Below, piece after piece: positions 34,055 to 46,093 of a stretch of 64,000 nucleotides of DNA (position 1 is its first letter; each line of letters begins with the position of its first letter). Below the pieces are notes generated by a model, which did no database searches, had not been told where the DNA came from, and was given only the letters and a program-made list of their open reading frames with translations. The stretch is from Quercus robur. Taxonomy: Eukaryota > Streptophyta > Magnoliopsida > Fagales > Fagaceae. A program made the position numbers and the translations under genes. The stretch is from contig NC_065543.1 in NCBI RefSeq assembly GCF_932294415.1, positions 26,803,530-26,867,529 on the forward strand, written 5' to 3'.

Positions 34055-36612
34055 CTAATGGCTCGGAGTCAACTCTGAACCTCCCACACCATCACCACTA
34101 TCATCATCCTCCTCCTCACCATCCTTGCCACCGTACAGCTATTGGGAATACTCTGTCAGCTCTAGCTTGAGGTTTCCCGCAAGCCAAACAAGCTCCTCAT
34201 GCTCTAGGATAGTAGGCTGAATTTTGAGGATAAGGTTGTTAAAACAAGTGTTGGGATGCAAGAGTAGAAAGGAAAGAGAACAAGGATAAAAGAGGACTCA
34301 CCACCCGGGTGCCTTCAGGGAAGGGGTAGCCCGTGACATTTGTATTGCGCCCAACAAGTTACTCCCGAGCAAAGCCATCAGGGCTGTAGGTATAGACTGA
34401 CCAGGGCAAATGGGGAGGATTAATAAGTGCACCGGCAACAAGACCCTCTTGACACAAATGTTTCATTTAAGTGTTATTAATGAACAAGAATGCACATGAT
34501 GACTGATTAAAGGAAATAAGAGGAGAAAGAACACATACAAGAACGGTAAGGGAAGGCATGTAGCGAGTCCCACTGAACTTGTCATAATCTAGCTCATCTG
34601 TGATCTAATTGGTGAAGGGGATGCCTAGCCTCCACAGGTCGTACTCCGCATCCGTCATGGAACGAGGAGTAAGCATGAACACTAGAGGGTCCATAAGGAC
34701 CCGAGGCGCATCCTCACCCGACAGCTGGTAGCACACCCTCAATCCACCGCCTTCAAGGGGCTGAGAGAGACAAGAAGCAAGTATGGCAGATGCCTCCAAG
34801 CTCAGGTCCACTACAGGGGTAGCTCTGGCCCAAGGACTCCACAAGATCTATAACAACATATGGGGTTAGAAAGAGAACCTTAAGAAGCCAAAATAGTGAA
34901 AGCAATATGTGCCTAACTTACATCATCAAGAGAAACCCTGTTGAGGTGATCCTCCTCAAGTCCACCACTGCCCCCCTAGCAATGGGACCATACTCCACAG
35001 CCCAATGCTAAAAAATATGATAGTGTACAAGATTCAGAAAGAGAAATTTGCAATATGACAATTTACAAGATTCAAAAATGACAGTTTGCTAGATGATAGT
35101 TTGCAAGGTTCAGATATGGTACAGTTTGCAAGACACATATGGTAGGGTAACAGTTTGCAAGATATGGGTATGGATGCAGTTAACAAGAATATGGTACATA
35201 ACCTTAACCTATATGGCATTTGGATGTATAACAATAAGAATGCACGAACTTTAAGAGAAAACAGAGAGGAACTAACCTCAAGGAGCTTCTAAGGCCCCAC
35301 TAGCTGGTGTAGTGTCCTTTGACTAAGAGTGTCCAAGGAGGAGTAGAAATAGGCTAAGCACATCGAACACCAATTGGTAGCCCGAGCCCACTCAAAGTCT
35401 CTAAAAAGGACCAACCACCTCAAAGACACCATTTTCCCACCATTGGAGAATAGGTACACCTCCAACTAGTACAGCAAAAAGACTCTAGCCATCCAAAGGC
35501 ACTCCTCAGTCGTCCCCTGTGAACGATGCACGAAGTCCACCTCAAGATCAGTATAGCGGATCATCTTAGTAGCATACCTCCTCCCTAACAAGTCCACACC
35601 AAACCTAATTCCCGACTCGTCCTCTTGACTAATCGAGACCCCATCAATTCGTAAGTCAATCATGCGATGGAAGTAGTGAGAAGTGATGGTCATCTCCTGG
35701 CCAACAATGTGGAAGGTGTGGGTAGTGTACCACCACCTCTCAGCCAAGGCCTGCGCCAAGACAGCACTGATAGACCCCTCAGGCATCAAATGGATAACGG
35801 CCTCAAAACCCACAACATGAATATGGCCTGAAGTCTCCTCAGGAAGGATGTTGTACCACACCAAAACCTGGTTAGTACTTCCCCTACCAGAATATAGGCT
35901 AAAATGTACAAAAAGATAATGGGATTAAATTAATGATTAAGGGAAGGGACGTTGAGAAAATGATGTTGGATGGACAGTAGGATGAAATGTGACATGAGAC
36001 ATACAATTAAGTGCAAAAAATGGTGAAGGATGATGTTAAAATTGCAAACAAATGAAAAATGGATGAAAAAGAGCTAAAAAGCCCAAATTAGGCTTTCTGC
36101 CTGGCGCCATGTTTACTCAGAAAATATCCTACGTACACAAAATTCTACACTGAAGAACAAATACATGCACGTAAGAACAAGCCTGCGTATGCATGAATCC
36201 AGGCTACGCAAGTAAGAACAAGTCTAGGCATGCAGGCTCGAATCTACGCATGCAAGAATGAACATAGAAGGTTGTTCTTCGATATCTTCCAAGTTTTCTC
36301 AACCAAAACTCAACCTAAACATGTTTCTACCCCCTCCTAGAGTGTCAGGTTTTCATCTAAACCCATCCCAAAGAAAAACCCAAGCATTTACAGGCTTAAA
36401 AATATATTAAAATGGAAGATCAAAGGAAAACTTGAAAAATGAGAAAAGTTTGAAAAACTTACCTATCCAACCCTTGCACCCTCTGAAAGGTGTTGTTGTG
36501 ATCTATAGGTTAAGGGAGGAGCCGTCGTGAGCCTTACCACTCCATTCCAGTGAGTAAGATGGAAAGAATCGGTGGAAATGATGTAAGAACACTTTTTGGA
36601 CTTAGGTGCCAT
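34055..36612 (-). pseudogene. Opposite-strand multi-exon PMD gene in gypsy element 2
   Basis: The probable start is the ATG at 36612 (MAPKSKKCSYIISTDSFHL). The first exon runs to a consensus donor, GTAAGT, near 36457. A second exon (about 35905-35275) encodes the PMD core: LAERWWYTTHTFHIVGQEMT, MIDLRIDGVSI, LFSNGGKMVSLRWLVLFRDF and WCSMCLAYFYSSLDTLS. Later blocks contain HWAVEYGPIARGAV (about 35005-34925) and LEGGGLRVCYQLSGEDAPRV (about 34760-34700). The end is an acidic tail (GGKDGEEEDDDSGDG) stopping at 34055. In-frame stops remain, including a TAG just before the first donor and one in the tail, so it is inactive as it stands. The layout matches 2169-5361. Confidence 0.72.
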
Positions 36613-36835
36613 TGAAGGAGATGAGAGAGTTTGAGGGAGAAATTGAGATTGAAGAAGAAGATGAGGGACAGATTGTGAGAGAATATGAGAGAGGCAAAAG
36701 GCTTTTGTAGAGAGAGTTAGAGAATGTGAAGAGATGGGGGTGATGAAGAGAATGAAAAGAAAAAGAAACTGTTGGTAACCGTTGGAGAAAAAAATGAAGA
36801 GGCGGGAACACACTTGATAGCTAAACTATGTGTAA
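36613..36835 (-). promoter_or_regulatory. CT-rich leader of the opposite-strand PMD gene
   Basis: About 200 bases upstream of the ATG are strongly C/T-rich on the minus strand (CTCTCTC, TCTTCTTCTTC), as in many plant 5' untranslated leaders. No clear TATA box was found. This suggests, but does not prove, an independent transcript running against the retroelement. Confidence 0.45.
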
Positions 36836-37475
36836 TTTAGAAAAAAAAAATTTCAAATATCCCCATAGAGTTCCCAGGAGGCTGGAAATGCAAACGAAAA
36901 TTAAAAAATACACCCAAATATGACAGAAATGCCCTCAGTAGGCAAAAAGCACAAAGATCCTAAAAAGCATCCCCAGTGAATTGAAACCATTAAAAATATT
37001 CCTAGTGGATCGAAAGCATCAAACATCTCTTAGTAGACTAGAAATCATCATGAAAACTCCTCCATGAGTCAAGATCATCAACTAAAGCCCAAGCAAATCT
37101 GTTATCATAGATGGACTCCCCCGTGATTCCAAGGCACAGAAGTGGCTCCCTCGAGAGTTGCAAAGCAGAATTTCCCCAATAGAGTTTGGTAAAACCCCCT
37201 CGAGGGTGGAGTCAACACCAATCCTCAGTGAGTCACAACAAAGAAGAAGATAATCATTCCCCAGTGGAAGGAAGCTCCCTAGTGAACAAAACACCATCAA
37301 AAAATCTCCAACAAGCTACCCCTCCCTCCATGGGCCATACACCATCAAGACTTCATAATAGGTCGGAATCATCACCAAAACACTTCTCAACCAAGTTATA
37401 CTCCCCAGTGAGTCCTCTAGCATCCCTAGTGGATCTTTCATCCAAAAATAGTCAAGCAAGTCAGAATACAAAAAT
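36836..37475. other. Gypsy 3' untranslated region with degenerate short repeats
   Basis: Loosely repeated words such as CCCAGTG, CCTAGTG and GAAACCATCA occur every 35-50 bases, but too diverged to define a unit. No gene is seen. Confidence 0.45.
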
Positions 37476-37812
37476 TATGCACATATCCTCCGAGAATTGA
37501 ATATACAGGCACAGGTCTTATGCAAGTCATAATTGGTGCACATATCCTCCATGAATTGAACATACAGGCACGAAACCCCATACAAGTCAGAAAGGAAGAA
37601 CACAGAACTTGTGCACATATCCTCCGAGAATTGAATATGCAGGCACAAATCCTATACAAGTTAGAAATTGTGCACATATCCTCCGAGAATCGAATATGCA
37701 GGCACAGATCCTATACAAGTCAAAAAATGTGCACATATCCTACAGGAATTGAACATGCAGGCACATCATACAGAATTCGCGCACAAATCCTACAGGAATT
37801 GAAAATGTAGAC
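37476..37812 (+). repeat. 59-bp tandem array, six copies
   Basis: The word GCACATATCCTCC (later GCACATATCCTAC) starts at 37479, 37538, 37613, 37672, 37731 and 37781 (last copy GCACAAATCC). Spacings are 59, 75, 59, 59 and 50. It lies between the opposite-strand gene and the 3' LTR, the region where Tat-lineage elements are known to hold variable tandem repeats. Confidence 0.92.
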
Positions 37813-38361
37813 ACGGTAGAAGAGGTAGAGATAGAGATAAAGACCAAGATCACCTCAAGGTAAGAGCCTTAACCGAACAGGTAAAGGTAGAGATGGAAGA
37901 CAAGTACCACCCGAAGAAGTTTGAGGCAAGAGCCCTAGATAGACACCACAGATATAAATATATATATATATATATATCCTTTTAAGCTCATAAGAGCACC
38001 TTTGTTTGGTTATTTGAGCTCATAAGAGCACACTTGTTTATTTGTTTAAGCTCGTAAAAGCACCTTGGTTTATTTCTTTCTTTTGAGTGACATTAGAATA
38101 GTGAGTCACTTGTCTTTTGCTTACAATTGGTAAAACAGGTTCTGGGATAGTGAACTTGTCATTTCTCGTTTCTTGAGCAACAAAGGTGGGAATTCGGACA
38201 TATGAATCCCATGTAACTCTTCGGAGTTGCACCCCGCCCCATGTATACGTGATGTGTGTCATGTGCATGGGTTAGACCTGAGCCGTACGTCGAAACAAAA
38301 TGTTTTGTCTCTTATTCTTTTGATTCCGCTAGTGAAACTCACGAATCAAACGAGGAACATC
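37813..38361. other. Gypsy 3' untranslated region up to the LTR
   Basis: A TA repeat lies at 37958-37978, followed by three copies of a GCTCATAAGAGCAC-like word at 37985, 38020 and 38049. No gene is seen. Confidence 0.5.
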
Positions 38362-39932
38362 TGTAAACACCGCATTTTTTACCCCTTACGACTCGGGCCC
38401 CCGTTCCCCAATAATGCTGAATTCTAAGACCCAAGGTTAGTTTAGAGCCCAATCAAATGTTAAATTGACTTAAGAAATGTTAAAATGAAAAATATAACTT
38501 TTAATGAGTAAATAAATCTATTTTTGAAAAAATAAGTCCAAGGAAACCCTCGCTATGCGCACATAAATATCAGCCTGCACACCCAGCTTTCTACATGCAC
38601 ATGTAGGCCTGATCTCGCGCACGCATAGCGAATTCCAAGAACTAAACAAGACAAGTTTTCTGCATTAAATGTGAGGTTTGGAATGAATCCCACATCGTCT
38701 GGGAGTCGTTCCAAACCACTATTTCACACTTTAAATAACCTTACATGGTATATTTTCAAAACACACAGAAATCTCACATGAAAACACTAAGATTCACTAA
38801 AAATAATGAATCAAAGAGGGAGTTTTTTACAAAACATCCTCAAGTCAAATTTCTTTTGATTTGGGCCTTTTCTGGCCTTGATCTTTTAAGTTTAAGATTA
38901 CTAATCACTCTTTTATTAAATTGTGAATATATTTGACTGAAGGGAACGGTCAAAAATTAATCTTGAAGAGCTTCTCTTTGAGGTATAGTTCTAAATCTTT
39001 TTTTTTTTTTCCTTTAAGTTTAATTCTGCTTTTGTTTGTTTCTTTGCTTGTTTTATGTTTCAATATGTTTATTTAGTTTAGATTTAGATGGTTGTATGTT
39101 TTAAAAGCATGTTAGGTTGCTAGAATTTGTGTTTAAGAGTTCTGCCCTGTCTTTATGTTTTTAGGGTTTCTGGGCAGGAACTCACGAGCGCATAATCTTG
39201 CCTGCGCATACAGGGTTGTTCATACGTGCGCATGAACTTGCCTAGAAAGCCTATTTTTTGTTTTTTTTTTTTTCTTCTGCTTTCACATGTATAATTCTGT
39301 TTGGCCTCTTTTATGTATTTTTATGCTTTTTAAGCTTCTATTTCACATGTTTAATTTTTGGTTTGTCCCTCACATGTTAGAATTAGGGTTTGTCTAGTGT
39401 TTTATTGTTTTGATGCCATGAACACGCATTCATGTACTCATGCTTAATGCCATAGGTGCTGAGTTGCTACAAGGTAAGTGAGGTAAGCCATGCATTTGTG
39501 ATGTACATGCATTTGTGATATGATCTTGCTTAGGTTTGATGTTATGATTGTGTTCTTGATGCCTTGGTTGATAACTTGATTTATCTTGTTTCCACCTTGA
39601 TTTAATGATTCATATGTTTCTACCTTGGATGGGATATGATGAAATGATGGTAGTAACATGCTAGGATCTATGTTATGCTATGCCATGCTAGATGAATGTT
39701 AAGGTCTACGATGTGATGAGATGCATGTATGTTAGGCTTTGTTTGATAAGCATGATAGATGTATGGTTAGGGATGTTTGATGTCATGTTGATTGTTAGAT
39801 GTACGCTAGTGTGTGTGTGAGTTAGATATAAGTTTTGAGTATGTCTTTAATAGGGTTAAGACATAAGACACAATGATGGGAAACCAACCTTAGGGTTGTA
39901 TGGTTTTGGGTGCCTAACACCTTCCTAAGACC
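38362..39932 (+). repeat. 3' LTR of gypsy element 2
   Basis: Begins TGTAAACACCGC and contains 39451-39932, which matches the 5' LTR fragment. The true 3' end lies somewhere past 39932 and was not resolved. It includes clusters of GCGCA/TGCGC words near 38555-38630 and 39185-39240. Confidence 0.7.
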
Positions 39933-40522
39933 TTATCTTAACTCTGAACTCATATCTCTGGAAGTAAGATCAAAAGGTTCTTCTTTGAGAGGACGTTATA
40001 TATATGGTTCCTAGGCCATTGCAAAAACTAAGTGGCAACTCCCCTCCCCCCCCCCCCCCACCCCCCCCCCCCCCTCCTTTTGTCCACAATAACTGATGTC
40101 TTTAGGGCATACCTAATGTCTTATGGCGGCTTGTCAATGGCCTTGGGTTGGATTTTTCAGTTTGGAATGATGTTTTGATAGCATGTTGAGATATTTTGAG
40201 AAATTTTTGTGCTACATCATTTCAATCATTATTGTCATTTTATCAATGAAAATGAATTTTCAAGATTCAAATGGAAATTCCTAAAGTATAACATGTTTTG
40301 TAAAATACTCATTATCAACAGACATGCATTTTCTAAACCCCATTTATTATGCTACTTACTAGGTTTTAGCTCATCCCACTCTCTAACATTTTTTCAGATC
40401 AATTAGCTATACCTTGGCCATGGAGCTTACTTTATTGGTGGTGATTGGAGTACTATGTTAAATTAGGAGACTTGTGCTATAATAATTGGTGACTCAACTT
40501 GCTAAATTTAATGAGGTCATAG
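39933..40522. other. LTR end or flank with poly-C tract
   Basis: Contains a C-run broken by single A and T (40041-40077). The sequence AAGTGGCAACTCCCC just before it resembles the end of such LTRs. The rest is not recognised. Confidence 0.4.
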
Positions 40523-42293
40523 TGTAGACCCTCGTTTTTTGTACACTTTACAACTTCAACCCCCGTTCCTCAATGACAATATCACTAGAAGAGTCCATAA
40601 CTAGTCAAAGGTATAACTAAAAAAACTCTTTAACTTGAGGAATAATTTGGAAGAGAAAACAATTGTATAAACCTTAAGCACACGCACGCATGCATTGACT
40701 ATGCGTGCACGCCCTCAAGCACGTGCATGCATTAGGATTTCAGAATGTTATGTAGGGAAACTTTTGACGGAAAATACATGCAAAGCTAATCTTACATTTC
40801 CTGGGAAGAACCATGCACCACTCTCTGAACACTATAAAAAATGCCCCCACAACATGTTTCCTAAAACACCCCAAATCTACTTGAAAAAAGTGATTCAAAG
40901 AGGGAGTTTTTATTTTAAAACATCAACTAGTTAAAGTTTTCTTGGCTATGACCATTTCTAGTCTAAACCCTTTAGTTAAAGCTAACTAACCTGCTGGTTT
41001 TGTATATTTTAGATTAACTAAGAGGAGCGGTCAAAAATTAAGCTTGAAGAGCTCTTTGTGTAAGGTATCATTCTTGCCTCTTCTCTTTAGTTTTCCTTGT
41101 TCTTTATTGTTGTTTTCCTGCTTTCATAATCTATTGTGCAGTTAGGTTTATTACTTTGATAATTAGGATCATGCTAGGTTAGATAGGCTGTAGTTTTATC
41201 GAGTGTTGTCTGTTGTGTTTCTCTGTAGGGATGCATGCGCATGCTCGTGCATGTGTACACATCTCCATGACCATGCATACAAATGCTTTTGCATGCATAT
41301 GCATTGTTTACCCAGAAAACCTAGATTTGTTTGCTTTAGTTTTCTTTCTATTTTTTTTAGTCTAAAAGCATGTCTTAGGTTCGGTTGAGTCAGTTTATGC
41401 ATGATTAGGCTTAAGGTCAATAAAATAACATGATTTACATGCTTTCTTAGTTTAAATTAAAGATTAGGGCTTGTGCTTGGATGAACACATGAACATGAAT
41501 TTGGACATGAACATGCATTGATTGCTTTCTTAGTTTAAATTAAAGATTAGGGCTTGTGCTTGGATGAACACATGAACATGAATTTGGACATGAACATGCA
41601 TTGATTGCATAGGTTTTGTGATGCCGTAAGGTAAAGAAGGTAAGTAAGTTATGCATTATGGCATGAACATGCATAGATCACATGAGATGAGCTTGATATG
41701 TATGCGGTGAGTATGGTGAATATGTTATGAATGCAATGTTTAGATGATGAACATGAATGGTTGATGCCATGTACACTTGACGCCCTTGTGATAATGTGAT
41801 GTGTCATGCCATGAAATAAAGTAATGTATGCTTAGATGAATAATAGGACATATACCATGCTTAAATGTATGTTAGGACATGTATGATGTTACCATGATTA
41901 TGTGATGAGATGATAACATGCCATGTTTAGATGAATGTTAGGGTGTATGCTAAGGTAGGATTAGTGTGTGTGTGTACATACAAGATAGCCTATTAGAGAA
42001 CCCTTTGATAGAATTAGGATATGGAACATAATGAGTGGAAGTCAACCCACTGGTCAAGCAGAGTTAAGTGTCTAACACACCTTTGTACCTTAACACCGAA
42101 CACAGATTCTAGATAGATCAGACCATTTGCAAAGGGCACATATATGATTCCTAGACCTAATCTAGGTGGCAACTCCATGAACTCTCTGCCTCCTATCCAC
42201 TCAATTGAGGCGTATTCCCAAGAGCACGCAAATCATACACAGCAAAGGGAGTCAAACAAAAAGCCACACTGCAGTGCGGGGCACTTGTGCCCA
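40523..42293 (+). repeat. LTR of gypsy element 3
   Basis: Begins TGTAGACCCTCGTTTTTTG and ends ...CTTGTGCCCA, followed by TTGCAACTCCACTTGGGAT, which looks like the primer-site region of this element type. It is related to, but clearly different from, the LTR at 38362. No matching second LTR is in the window. Confidence 0.65.
41441..41606 (+). repeat. 83-bp perfect tandem duplication
   Basis: 41441-41523 and 41524-41606 appear identical (GCTTTCTTAGTTTAAATTAA ... ATGCATTGATT). Confidence 0.93.
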
Positions 42294-42747
42294 TAATTGC
42301 AACTCCACTTGGGATAGAGATGTTAAAATCTAATGTGTTCTATATCCTAAATCTAACAAATGCTTTTCTAATATAGTTTCACACACTTGCACATTTGGTT
42401 CACCTTATTACCCTAGTTAGAGGTGAGAGAGGAAGTCAAGACTCCATTCGAGTAAAGCTTTTCGAAGTTCACCCCACCAACTCACAATCTGTGTCATTGC
42501 CTATAATGACCTTTTAGTACAATAAAAGCTTGACCACCAATCCATTTGGGTCCATCTAAGCCTTAAGTTGAAGCATAGCCCCCTAGTTGTGAATGACCTA
42601 CTAATCTTATCCCTTTAGCATTAAGGAACCTACCCACACATATAAAAGAAAAATTCCTACAATTTCTCTTGATGGTTCGTTGTCTCATGCTTTGGACCAT
42701 TTTGAATTTGGGGCGTGACAATTAATTCCTAGAGTTGGAGGTAGTAC
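42294..42747. other. Leader of gypsy element 3
   Basis: Primer-site-like TTGCAACTCCACTTGGGAT at 42298 and then about 430 non-coding bases. gag, protease and RT are absent: the RNase H remnant follows directly, implying a large internal deletion. Confidence 0.5.
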
Positions 42748-42833
42748 TTTTAATGGAATTGTAGATTCAAGCAGCAAGAGCGGCTCTACAGCCAGCCCAA
42801 GGGGTTCAAATGAACCCCCTGGCCTAGCCAAAA

Positions 42834-42864
<31 letters not shown>

Positions 42865-44254
42865 TCCCCTGGCCTAGCCAAAAATATATATATATATATA
42901 TATATATAAAGTTATAATTTTTTTTTGACTCCTAAAATAAAATTTTGAACATTTTGACTCTAAATTTTGTTTAAACCCAATTAAAATAAACTTGAAATAT
43001 GATCATTTTAGTGCTATTTTCATAATATTTTTACAATAAAGGTTAAGTGACAAATTGTAATTGGCTTTTTATCTGAACCCATAATTAATGTCACTTTTTT
43101 ACATACCTTTAACAACTTGACACCTAGATTTTATTGCATAAATGTTGTGTCAATAGCATTGTTATTAAAATTGCTCATTTGTTAATAAATAAACCTTCTC
43201 TCCGGACTCTAGCTTACTTTACCTTTGATGGTAAAATAAAATTGTTTTTTCTTGCACTTTTCTTCTTCATCAGCAAAAAATTACACCATACCAACTATTT
43301 TGTATTTAAATATATGATTATTTTCTCATTCTCTCTTTTTCATTTTTATATTTTCTTTCTGTCTAATCAAGTAGTTTGATAAGTGTTCTACAGTTTTTTG
43401 AGTCCAAAAAGTCTTTTAGTACTTGCTCCAATTCCAAGAGAATGACCACTTGTGTGGTTAAAAATCCTTACACTTCAAAAACAAAATATTATATCAGTTA
43501 CTATTTTTTTTTTCTTAGTTTCACATTTACTCCCATACCTACTCTTGTATGTGTTACTATTCTTCTTTATCATATATTTTTATTTAATTCGTATTGCATT
43601 CGATTATAATGAATTATTATTAATTTGACAAATTTTATGATTATTTACTTAATTATATTTATTTATGCATTTAATTGTTGTTGTCTTACGTACCGATCTT
43701 TAAACTATTAATAATTTTTTTAGACTATTGTATAGTATAGTTGCATTGTATACTATTTAGAATATTATGTTAGATTATTGCATGTTACATGAAAACTTTA
43801 TATAAAAATAATAATAATAATAATCATTTTATTTTTTACTCATCCACAACAAAATTCTAGCTTAAGACATTAATGACCCCCTAGAAAAAAATCCTGGAGC
43901 CACCACTGTCAAGCGGTAGTGGAATAGGAGCTATATTGGTATCGCCCAAGGGTCAACATTTCTTACGCAATCAAGCTAAATTTCAATTGTATGAACGTGA
44001 TGAAATACGAGGCATGCAAAGTTGGTCTACAAGCTGCACTAGAATTCGGAGCTTATGATCTAAAAGTATTTGGTGACTCCCTCTTGATTCTTTCGCAAAC
44101 CAATGGGAATTAGCAAGCTAAAGACCCGAAACTCATTCTGTACCAACACTATGTAAATCTATTGAGCCCAAAGTTCTGAATAATAACATTCACGTATACT
44201 TGAAGAGCCTATAATCAATTTGTTGATGCTCTAGCTACTCTAGTGAGCATGAAT
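42748..44254 (+). pseudogene. RNase H remnant of gypsy element 3, split by hAT insertion
   Basis: 42750-42774 reads STFNGIVDSS. After the hAT element (42775-43908) the frame continues GSGIGAILVSPKGQHF, then in another frame AALEFGAYDLKVFGDSLL and QFVDALATLVSMN, which is an RNase H domain. The first catalytic motif FDG is FNG. It then ends at a second insertion (44255). Confidence 0.8.
42775..43908. mobile_element. hAT-like non-autonomous element
   Basis: Ends read CAAGAGCGGCTCTACAG and, inverted, CAGTGGTGGCTCCAGG, a common hAT terminus type. It is flanked by the 8-bp near-duplicate TCAAGCAG (42767-42774) and TCAAGCGG (43909-43916). Removing it restores the RNase H reading frame. Inside, a 45-base segment with TA repeats is duplicated (42829-42907). 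No transposase is seen. Confidence 0.8.
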
Positions 44255-44961
44255 TAAGGTTCTCAAACCTAGACTGGACCGTACAATCCAACCCAGTTAA
44301 CCATGAACCTTTCATCATTGCGGTTCTTTTAACCCTAAGAATCTTTCTATGTGAAAAAAGCATGAAACCACTCGAATCACAGTCAGACCGAATGGTTCTG
44401 AGAACCATAGTTGGTTTTCACAGTTCCGTTTTTAAAAAAGGTTTATAGCCATTAACAACATAGTTCCGGAATATATACCGTATTTAGGCCAGAAAACATG
44501 TATCAGTCGGTGAAGAATTTGAATGAAAAAAATCGTGAGAGAAAAAGAAAAAGGAAAAACAGAGAGCCACGTTTTACATTTTAAACGATTTTCGCCTAAA
44601 TAAACTCATCATGTCGCAACAGTCACCACCATGCCGTTGGTCCCACCCCTCACACCTGGTCGCTCATTTCACATACTCTACTTCTGCTTCTTTTTCTCCT
44701 CCTTTCAGTTTTTTGTGTGTTGTAATGTCCGCCCCTTCACTGCCTTGTTTTTTGTTTTATGCTTAGTTACAGTATTTAGGTACTCTTTCTTAAGTTCTCC
44801 TGTTAAAATTCTGTTATATGGATTTTTTCTCATGAGATGAAAGTGTATTTTTTAGTTAAGTAGCCACATGCCTGAACATAAGGTACTATACATAAGTTTT
44901 GTCCTTGTTTTATTACATATAATTTCTTAGATTTGTGAGCCTTTCACGTGACTAACATTTA

Positions 44962-46093
44962 GGGCACGTTTGGTACACTGTAATAATTATTACATAGGAA
45001 TAAGAATAAGTATTACAATAAATACATTAAGTTGAAATGTAATAAGTATTACTATTTATTAGTTTAGTGACCATTTAGGAATAAAATCCTAAATATGCAT
45101 CCACAATTTAGTATAGTATAAAAAGAAGGTGTAATTAAATCCTTTTTAAGTCAAATTTCCTAAAATACACTTATTTTAAGGTGTTCAAAATAGAGTTAAT
45201 AATTAATAATAAGGAAAATTTATTTTCTTTCCTTTTTGAAGATGTGGCAACTAATGGCTTTTTAGGAAAAAAAAATTTAAAAGTTTTTACATAAGGTGAA
45301 GGAATAGATATTCAGTACTTTTGATAAAGAATAGTTATTCCTCATTTTGAAGAATAGCTATTCATAAGGAATAACTAATCATTTTTTTTTATAGATAATA
45401 AGAGTTTTATTGATGAAAAAGAACAATGTGTTTACGATTGTAAACACACTGCCCTTGAAACAGATACAATCAAATCATAAGGAAAGACTAATAGAGTTAA
45501 GGAAATCAGACAAGGAACTACAATGCGTAAGCCCCCAAATACGAGACCACTCAAACAAAGTCCTAGCAAGCAAGGTCTTCAACTTATCTATAGGACTCTC
45601 AACGTCCTTAAAAGTTTAGGCATTGCGTTCCTTCCATATTAACCACATAAGGCAAGCTGGTACCAAATTCCAAACCTTTGAAGAGTAAGTTCCCAACCAA
45701 TTCCTCCAAGCAAAAAGAAGAGAAACAATAGTGTCCGGCATTACCCACTGAACCCCAAATATACTAAGGACCTCACTCCACAAAGCAGATGCAAACTTAC
45801 AATGGATCAAAAGGTGATCCACAGTCTCCTCATCACACCTACATAAACAACACCAGTTGACAAGGGGCAATTTCTTCTTAACAAGGTTATCAATTGTGAG
45901 AATCCCACCCCTAGCAGTAGTCCATAAAAAGAAAGAGACCCTTTTGGGTACCTTTACACACCAAATGCTCTGTCAAGGGAAAGAAACAGAAAGGGCTTAA
46001 AAGGATCGCACAGAAGGGGCTTTCAACCGAATAATTATGCCATATGAATATCTATTACATTATAGTGTCTATTACAGTCTATCAAACGTGCCC
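44962..46093 (-). mobile_element. PIF/Harbinger-type MITE copy A with LINE insert
   Basis: Terminal inverted repeats GGGCACGTTTGGTACACTG and, inverted, GGGCACGTTTGATAGACTG, flanked by TTA (44959-44961 and 46094-46096). It is homologous to 53731-54568 in opposite orientation. Its middle is interrupted by a LINE fragment. Confidence 0.85.
45382..46024 (-). pseudogene. 5'-truncated LINE fragment with zf-RVT domain
   Basis: On the minus strand VPKRVSFFLWTTARGGILTI, then WCCLCRCDEETVDHLLIHC, SALWSEVLSIFGVQWVMP and VPACLMWLIWKERNA are the zinc-binding C-terminal domain (zf-RVT) of plant LINE reverse transcriptases. The frame stops at about 45618. A short poly-A tail (minus strand) is at the left end, 45382-45390, as expected for a LINE 3' end. 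It sits inside the MITE. Confidence 0.85.

Larger units (their letters stand above)
24555..40080 (+). mobile_element. Ty3/gypsy element 2 (Tat/Ogre-like) with opposite-strand PMD gene
   Basis: Order on the plus strand: truncated 5' LTR (24555-25037), gag C-part, protease, [3.6-kb solo LTR insertion], RT, RNase H, zinc-binding and integrase, then an opposite-strand PMD gene (34055-36612), a 59-bp tandem array (37476-37812) and the 3' LTR from 38362. The 3' LTR end is not resolved; the last segment shared with the 5' fragment stops near 39932. The 5' LTR lost its first part, and the LTR end, primer site and gag start are deleted. It is not active: every large ORF is broken. Confidence 0.8.

Noticed and set aside
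37476..37812. Regularly spaced repeats resembling a CRISPR array
   Set aside because: The whole 59-bp unit repeats, there are no unique spacers, and the setting is the 3' region of a plant retrotransposon.
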